From Candidatus Rhodoblastus alkanivorans (lineage in GTDB: Bacteria; Pseudomonadota; Alphaproteobacteria; Rhizobiales; Beijerinckiaceae), in the NCBI RefSeq assembly GCF_022760755.1, contig NZ_JAIVFP010000001.1, positions 2,832,001-2,896,000 of the forward strand: DNA of 64,000 nt. The letters run 5' to 3'. Below, piece by piece: positions 60,336 through 64,000 of the stretch (position 1 is its first letter; every line of letters begins with the position of its first letter). The notes beneath the pieces are model-generated. The model saw only the letters and a program-made list of their open reading frames with translations, did no database searches and was not told the DNA's origin. Position numbers and translations under genes: made by a program.

Positions 60336-60384
60336 AAAGCCGCCTTTGGCTTTCACGAACCGATGATCGGGGTCGTCATTGACC
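60336..60384 (-). ncRNA. ANTAR (NasT)-type two-hairpin leader of nirB
   Basis: Read on the minus strand, hairpin P1 is GGTC-AATGAC-GACC (60384-60371) and hairpin P2 is AAAGCC-AAAGGC-GGCTTT (60353-60336), followed by TTGC. P2 extends by G-U and G-C pairs to nine pairs. Both have six-base loops with A at position 1 and G at position 4, the established requirement for ANTAR-protein RNA targets, and NasT (61652-62239) is such a protein. The leader lies in the 322-bp gap 60212-60533. A separate downstream attenuator was not resolved; P2 with its T run, or the hairpin at 60296-60320, could take part. Confidence 0.7.
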
Positions 60385-60397
60385 TGTCGCCTTTACA

Positions 60398-60412
60398 GCA
60401 ATTCCGGCGCCA
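60398..60412 (-). promoter_or_regulatory. Sigma-54-type promoter of the nirB operon
   Basis: Minus strand TGGCGCCGGAATTGC matches the -24/-12 consensus TGGCAC-N5-TTGC with correct spacing and one mismatch. The predicted start (about 60387) puts hairpin P1 at the third base of the transcript. This is typical of NtrC-dependent nitrogen genes. The upstream activator site is not certain. Confidence 0.65.
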
Positions 60413-60533
60413 GCCGACAAATAGACCGTTATCAAATTGATTTAACGATGTTTCTTGTGTTTTTTTGCTTTGCATAAATATGTGGCGCCGCCGAACTGAT
60501 AAGCAAAATCAGCAATAATATTAACCGATCGGC

Positions 60534-61655
60534 CTAAAATGCAGACTCTGTCGGATCGCCACGTTGCGGCTCCGACAGCGCCGCGAGAACGTCGCGCCAG
60601 TCCGCTTCCGCGAATGGCCCGTCGAAAAAGGCCGGCGCGGACGGCGCCGGAGGCGCGCCGTCCTGCGGCCAGAACGCCTCGCGCGCCCGCCCGGCGAATT
60701 CTTCGGAAACCGGCGACTGACGATTGGCGGCGATCAGCACATAGAGCCAGAGCGCCTGCATCCCCGAAAGCGCGGTGGAATCGGCGTCGAGCCGCAGCCA
60801 AGGAGCCGACCGGCCGTCGCGCCCGAGAACCGTGGCGACCATCGCCGGCGTCACGCCGCCGCCAAGCCCCTCGGCGACCAGGAAGCAAAATTCCTTCTTG
60901 TTTTCAGGGCTCTCGCCCCACAAAGCGGCGCGGCGCACGGCGCGGGCGGCGGCGCGCGGCAGTTCCTTTTCCTGGCCCGCGGCGTCGGCGCGGAAGGCCA
61001 GAACTTTTTCGGGGCAGTCGGGCGTCAAGGCCCGGCAAGGATGAAGAATTTCGGCTTCGCCCGCGTCGCGCGCCAGGCTGTTCCATGGCTCGCCGACGCA
61101 GAAGCCGTTGACGAAGCCGCCGCGCAGGCTCTCCCCCATCAGGGGCGGCGGCGTCACCGTCATGCGCACGCCCTCCAGATCGACGCCCCCGAGGCGCATC
61201 CACAATTTGAGCTGATAATGGTGGGTGGAATAGGGAAAGACATGGGCGAAACGCAAGTTCGGGAGGACCTTGTTGCGCCGTTCCGCGACGACCGCCGCCA
61301 GCGCCCGCGCGGTGACCGCCGGATCGGCGAAATCGCCTTTGGCCTTCTCGCGCATGCAGTCGGCGAGCGGGGGTGCGACGGAAATGGCGTTGCCGTCGAG
61401 GCCAAGCGCCACGGCGCCGATCATCGGCGCGGCAAAACCTTCGAGGCCGAGCGTCGAGGCGATCACCACCGGCGCCAGCATATGGGCGGCGTCATAGATG
61501 CCGAGCGCCAGTTTGTCGCGCAGATTGGCCCAGGACGTTTCGGGGCGCAGGTCGAAAACCAGCCCTTCCTCGTGATCGAAGCCCTTGGCCGCGGCGACGA
61601 ACAGCAGGCCGGCGTCGGTGAGGGGCATGTAGCCAATGCGCAGAGGCCGGGTCAT
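60534..61655 (-). CDS. nasS: Nitrate sensor protein NasS
   Basis: A 373-residue protein of the NrtA/CmpA periplasmic-binding fold (RIGYMPLTDAGLLFVAAAKG, HMLAPVVIASTLGL, FPYSTHHYQLKLWMRLGGVD, GFCVGEPWNSLARDAG). It has no signal peptide, which fits the cytoplasmic sensor NasS rather than a transport receptor. NasS holds NasT inactive until nitrate or nitrite binds. Its ATG overlaps the nasT stop (ATGA), so the two are coupled. Confidence 0.88.
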   Translation of the reverse strand: MTRPLRIGYMPLTDAGLLFVAAAKGFDHEEGLVFDLRPETSWANLRDKLALGIYDAAHMLAPVVIASTLGLEGFAAPMIGAVALGLDGNAISVAPPLADCMREKAKGDFADPAVTARALAAVVAERRNKVLPNLRFAHVFPYSTHHYQLKLWMRLGGVDLEGVRMTVTPPPLMGESLRGGFVNGFCVGEPWNSLARDAGEAEILHPCRALTPDCPEKVLAFRADAAGQEKELPRAAARAVRRAALWGESPENKKEFCFLVAEGLGGGVTPAMVATVLGRDGRSAPWLRLDADSTALSGMQALWLYVLIAANRQSPVSEEFAGRAREAFWPQDGAPPAPSAPAFFDGPFAEADWRDVLAALSEPQRGDPTESAF

Positions 61656-62239
61656 TTCAGCAATTCCGCGGCGGTGATGATGGAGCGGGCGATTTCGGCG
61701 ATCTTCTTGCCCTCGTTCATGGCGACTTTGCGCATCATGGCATAGGCCTGTTCCTCGGAGATGTTCTTCGCCTTCATGACCAGCCCCTTGGCCTGATCGA
61801 TCGCCTTGCGGTCGGCGAGCTGGCCCTGGACATGCGCCAGTTCCTCGCGCAGCCGCGCGAAGGCGTTAAAGCGCGAAACGCTCAGGTCGACAATATTTTT
61901 CACCCGCTCCTTCCGGAGCCCGTCCACAACATAGGCCGAGACGCCGGCGTCGATCGCCGCGTTGATCATGGCGCTGTCAGAACTATCCGCGAACATCGCC
62001 ACCGGCCGCGCATTGGCGCCGCTGATGCGGATCATCTGTTCGAGCACATCGCGATTGGGATTTTCGAGATCGATGAGCACGATGTCGGGATCGATCGCGC
62101 CAAGGCGCCGTTCGAGATCGAGCGAGGACTCGAGCACCGTCACCTGAACGTGTCCCGCCTCGCGCAAACCGTCGCGCAAAATCGCGGTGCGCAGGGGATT
62201 CTGATCGACGATGACGATGCGGAGATCTTTTTCCGGCAC
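61652..62239 (-). CDS. nasT: ANTAR-domain antiterminator NasT
   Basis: A 195-residue regulator with an N-terminal receiver-like domain (DLRIVIVDQNPLRTAILRDG, DIVLIDLENPNRDVLEQM) and a C-terminal ANTAR RNA-binding domain (RKAIDQAKGLVMKAKNISEE, QAYAMMRKVAMNEGKKIAEI). It promotes read-through of the nirB leader when released by NasS. GTG 62239 is chosen because the frame further upstream runs into a -35/-10 promoter at 62265-62293. Confidence 0.9.
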   Translation of the reverse strand: MPEKDLRIVIVDQNPLRTAILRDGLREAGHVQVTVLESSLDLERRLGAIDPDIVLIDLENPNRDVLEQMIRISGANARPVAMFADSSDSAMINAAIDAGVSAYVVDGLRKERVKNIVDLSVSRFNAFARLREELAHVQGQLADRKAIDQAKGLVMKAKNISEEQAYAMMRKVAMNEGKKIAEIARSIITAAELLK

Positions 62240-62264
62240 GGCGATTCCGAGGCTTCCGTCGCAC

Positions 62265-62293
62265 ACTATAGCGGGCGGCGCCGCCCGCGCCAA
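62265..62293 (-). promoter_or_regulatory. nasT promoter with an 18-bp palindrome in the spacer
   Basis: Minus strand TTGGCG (62293-62288), 17 bp, TATAGT (62270-62265). The spacer and flank form a perfect 18-bp palindrome GCGGGCGGC/GCCGCCCGC at 62271-62288, which may be an operator or a GC clamp. Confidence 0.6.
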
Positions 62294-62435
62294 TCGCGCG
62301 ACTCAGCCAGACCAGGATTCTTCTATGACGGATTGACTTTGTTCAGCGAATGACTCCGCTTGGCGTCCAGACAGGCGCGCTCCCGCTAAACACCGTTGAC
62401 AATGGGCGGAGGATCACCGACGCAATCGCTGCCGT

Positions 62436-62477
62436 CGCAAGTATCATCGTTCAAACCGCAAGTATCACCGTTCAAAC
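62436..62477. repeat. Two tandem 21-bp repeats
   Basis: CGCAAGTATCATCGTTCAAA-C at 62436-62456 is followed at once by a copy with one mismatch (62457-62477). It lies in the 62294-62669 intergenic region, which holds no supported gene. Confidence 0.6.
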
Positions 62478-62669
62478 TCGGCCGAGCTTTTTATGAGGCG
62501 CCTGGCGCCCGCCACAAATCATCCCGCGCCGGCGCGGCGCGTCGCGACGCCGAAATACGCGGGCAGGAAGGCAACCTGCCCGCACTCCATGTGTCGTCCC
62601 TCCTCCGCGCCTGCGAGCGTCACATTTTCGACCGCCCGCCAGCCCCCTGAACGCGGCGCGGGGGTAACG

Positions 62670-63212
62670 TCATTTGATTTCCCAGCTCGTGTTATGCGGA
62701 ATGTCCATTGCGAAATAACCGCCTTCGCCGGCCAGCGCAGGCATGGCGTTACATGCGAAAGGCTCGCTGCCCGAGATCCCCTTATATTTCCCGGTGCCGC
62801 CCGTAATGATGTGCGTGCCGCAACTCATCGTCGGCTGCGACTTGTCGACATCGCGGGTGTCGAAGGTCGAGAAAATCATGTCTCCATCGGCGTCGGCCAG
62901 GATGCATGCACCGTCGATATATTTCTTTGGCCCTGAATCGACATTCAATGCCGTGCACCGCGCCGACATCTTATCAAGCATCTTTTCTCCCTTCAGATTC
63001 TGGGTGGTTCCAACTGCCTCCAACAGGACGGCTGAAAAGCCGGGAGCCTTGAGGTTCTGCAGCGGCCGGAAAATGAAGTGAGTCACATAGGGCGAGGTCC
63101 CCTTAGATTCGGCAAATGCGATCCCGGGGGCAAAGGCCGCGAGCGCTGTCGAGACAAGCACGATCTTGACAATAGTCATCTTTGCGTTAACCGCCGTTGC
63201 CTTGGTGTTCAT
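62670..63212 (-). CDS. Conserved exported protein of unknown function
   Basis: A 180-residue protein with a signal peptide (TIVKIVLVSTALAAFAPGIA, cleavage after AFA). The mature domain is beta-rich with DGACILADADGDMIFSTFDT, CGTHIITGGTGKYKGISGSE and AMDIPHNTSWEIK. GTGKYKGISG resembles the pattern of allene-oxide-cyclase/lipocalin-like barrels. Four cysteines may form disulphides. GAGGGAGG before the ATG supports the start. I recall similar proteins in alphaproteobacteria but no assigned function. Confidence 0.7.
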   Translation of the reverse strand: MNTKATAVNAKMTIVKIVLVSTALAAFAPGIAFAESKGTSPYVTHFIFRPLQNLKAPGFSAVLLEAVGTTQNLKGEKMLDKMSARCTALNVDSGPKKYIDGACILADADGDMIFSTFDTRDVDKSQPTMSCGTHIITGGTGKYKGISGSEPFACNAMPALAGEGGYFAMDIPHNTSWEIK

Positions 63213-63581
63213 TGACGCCTCCCTCGGTTGTCGCTGAAAACGACCTGCACCGTTGCGTTTTATGCTTATCGATAGCGCTCGATGCGGCTTCAGGTTTTGA
63301 TCATTTTTAAATATCCTGCATAAGGTCTAGCTATAATACGCATTCGCCAATCATAGTTTAGCTAGAACTATTCAATACTTTATATTGTCTGAATTTTATT
63401 CGTTTTAATTATAAAAAACAACGCCATGAGCTTTATCTAAAAATATAATAATAATAAAATTACAGTAGTAATTAACCGATATTGCTGCTTTTAGCTCATA
63501 AATCAAGATGTTAAATATTTAAAAGATATTTTCATATTCACTACATTGTGATGTTCGTTAACAATGAATAAATTGGAGCGG
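63213..63581. other. AT-rich intergenic segment
   Basis: 369 bp with much lower GC than the window average (long A/T runs around 63400-63540) and no credible reading frame. It probably contains the promoter of the minus-strand exported protein at 62670. Nothing else is seen. Confidence 0.4.
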
Positions 63582-64000
63582 TCAGAGTGCGGCTCGGTCA
63601 TCCGATCTCGCATCATGGGCACGCCCTTCACCCTTTTGGTCACCAACCGGCGCGGGCGTCCAAATTTCCGCAATGATCGCGCGCAAGCGTTCTGCTTCGC
63701 GTAAAACCTCCTCGCAGCGCTGACGCAACGCGGCGAAGACGGTTTCGCCATGACCATCTTGCGACGCAGCGGGCGGCGGCGGAGGCGCGGCGAAATCCAG
63801 CTGCGCCATCGCCGCGCGCCGGGTCGCGTCCAGCAGCTTTTCGCTCGCCAGTGGGTCGAGATCACCGCGCCGGTTGCGGATCAGAAGGCGCACAGTGACG
63901 ATCTGCGCGGCGGTGACATAGGCCGCGGCGATCAGTTTGCTGTAATGGGGCCAGACGGCGCGCTGGGCCTCGGGGTCGGCGCGCATCCGCGTCGCCGATT
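63582..64000 (-). CDS. Hypothetical protein, partial at right edge
   Basis: The frame is open to the window edge; an internal ATG lies at 63986. The visible part contains AAAYVTAAQIVTVRLLIRNR, ASEKLLDATRRAAMAQLDFA, a five-proline run and a helix ALRQRCEEVLREAERLRAII. No family is recognised. The N-terminus lies outside the window or at 63986. Confidence 0.55.
   Translation of the reverse strand, partial: SATRMRADPEAQRAVWPHYSKLIAAAYVTAAQIVTVRLLIRNRRGDLDPLASEKLLDATRRAAMAQLDFAAPPPPPAASQDGHGETVFAALRQRCEEVLREAERLRAIIAEIWTPAPVGDQKGEGRAHDARSDDRAAL

Overview
The window looks like a chromosome segment of a GC-rich alphaproteobacterium, most likely of the order Hyphomicrobiales (Rhizobiales). The reasoning is inference from gene content: DUF4167, DUF1236, DUF3309, DUF6165 and DUF3141 proteins, an NasS/NasT nitrate system, a FixJ-type hybrid kinase, and IS5, IS21 and IS630 elements. 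A Beijerinckiaceae/Methylocystaceae-like host is possible, but no marker here proves it.

Layout. 0.1-5 kb: a cupin of the thiol-dioxygenase family that has lost its iron ligands, a RelE-like toxin with an HTH antitoxin, tRNA-Tyr, rlmB, an MHS-family transporter and tRNA-Thr. 5-7.2 kb: a decayed zone with a frameshifted conserved gene, a small exported protein, two terminators and an IS5-family element. 7.4-12.6 kb: a tightly overlapping operon of an acyl-CoA synthetase, 2-oxoacid dehydrogenase E1-alpha, E1-beta and E2, and an acyl carrier protein. 12.8-15.65 kb: an IS21-family element abutting the 3' end of an IS630 transposase gene.

15.9-37 kb is a stress-response island. It starts with a 1470-residue CheB-CheR-PAS-histidine kinase-REC-REC-FixJ-HTH protein and a divergent single-domain response regulator. 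After these come Dps, PRC-barrel, CsbD, DUF3309, DUF883, VIT1-like, Spy-like, AI-2E, phasin, three transglutaminase-like proteins, a DJ-1/PfpI protein, two secreted glycine-zipper/polyhistidine proteins and a broken stomatin. Eleven intergenic regions in this island share one promoter architecture. A 14-bp box TGAGTA-N2-TTCCGA resembles an RcsB/LuxR-type site. It is followed by a CTGnCG -35-like element and, in nine of the eleven copies, by a -10-like hexamer 25-27 bp beyond the box. This is the most interesting signal in the window: it suggests one stress regulon, possibly driven by the FixJ-type output domain of the hybrid kinase encoded beside the first copy.

37-45.4 kb holds a low-energy or fermentative survival module: DUF3141 protein, MaoC/phosphate acetyltransferase, acetate kinase, a P3A-like proton ATPase and PPK2. 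Two of its genes are broken. 45.9-50.6 kb is accessory DNA with an integrase operon and a DUF1778/GNAT toxin-antitoxin pair. 51-62.3 kb, all on the minus strand, is the assimilatory nitrate locus: nasT, nasS, nirB, nirD, nasA, narK, a DUF6165 protein and a fused PP2C phosphatase/Ser-Thr kinase. Upstream of nirB a sigma-54-type promoter is followed at once by two hexaloop hairpins that fit the ANTAR (NasT) RNA target. The right edge holds a secreted conserved protein, an AT-rich gap and a partial gene.

Disrupted reading frames cluster in the mobile zone (5-15.6 kb) and in 35.8-39.8 kb. The long genes elsewhere (1470, 897, 823 and 808 residues) are intact, which argues for real gene decay rather than a uniform sequencing-error rate.
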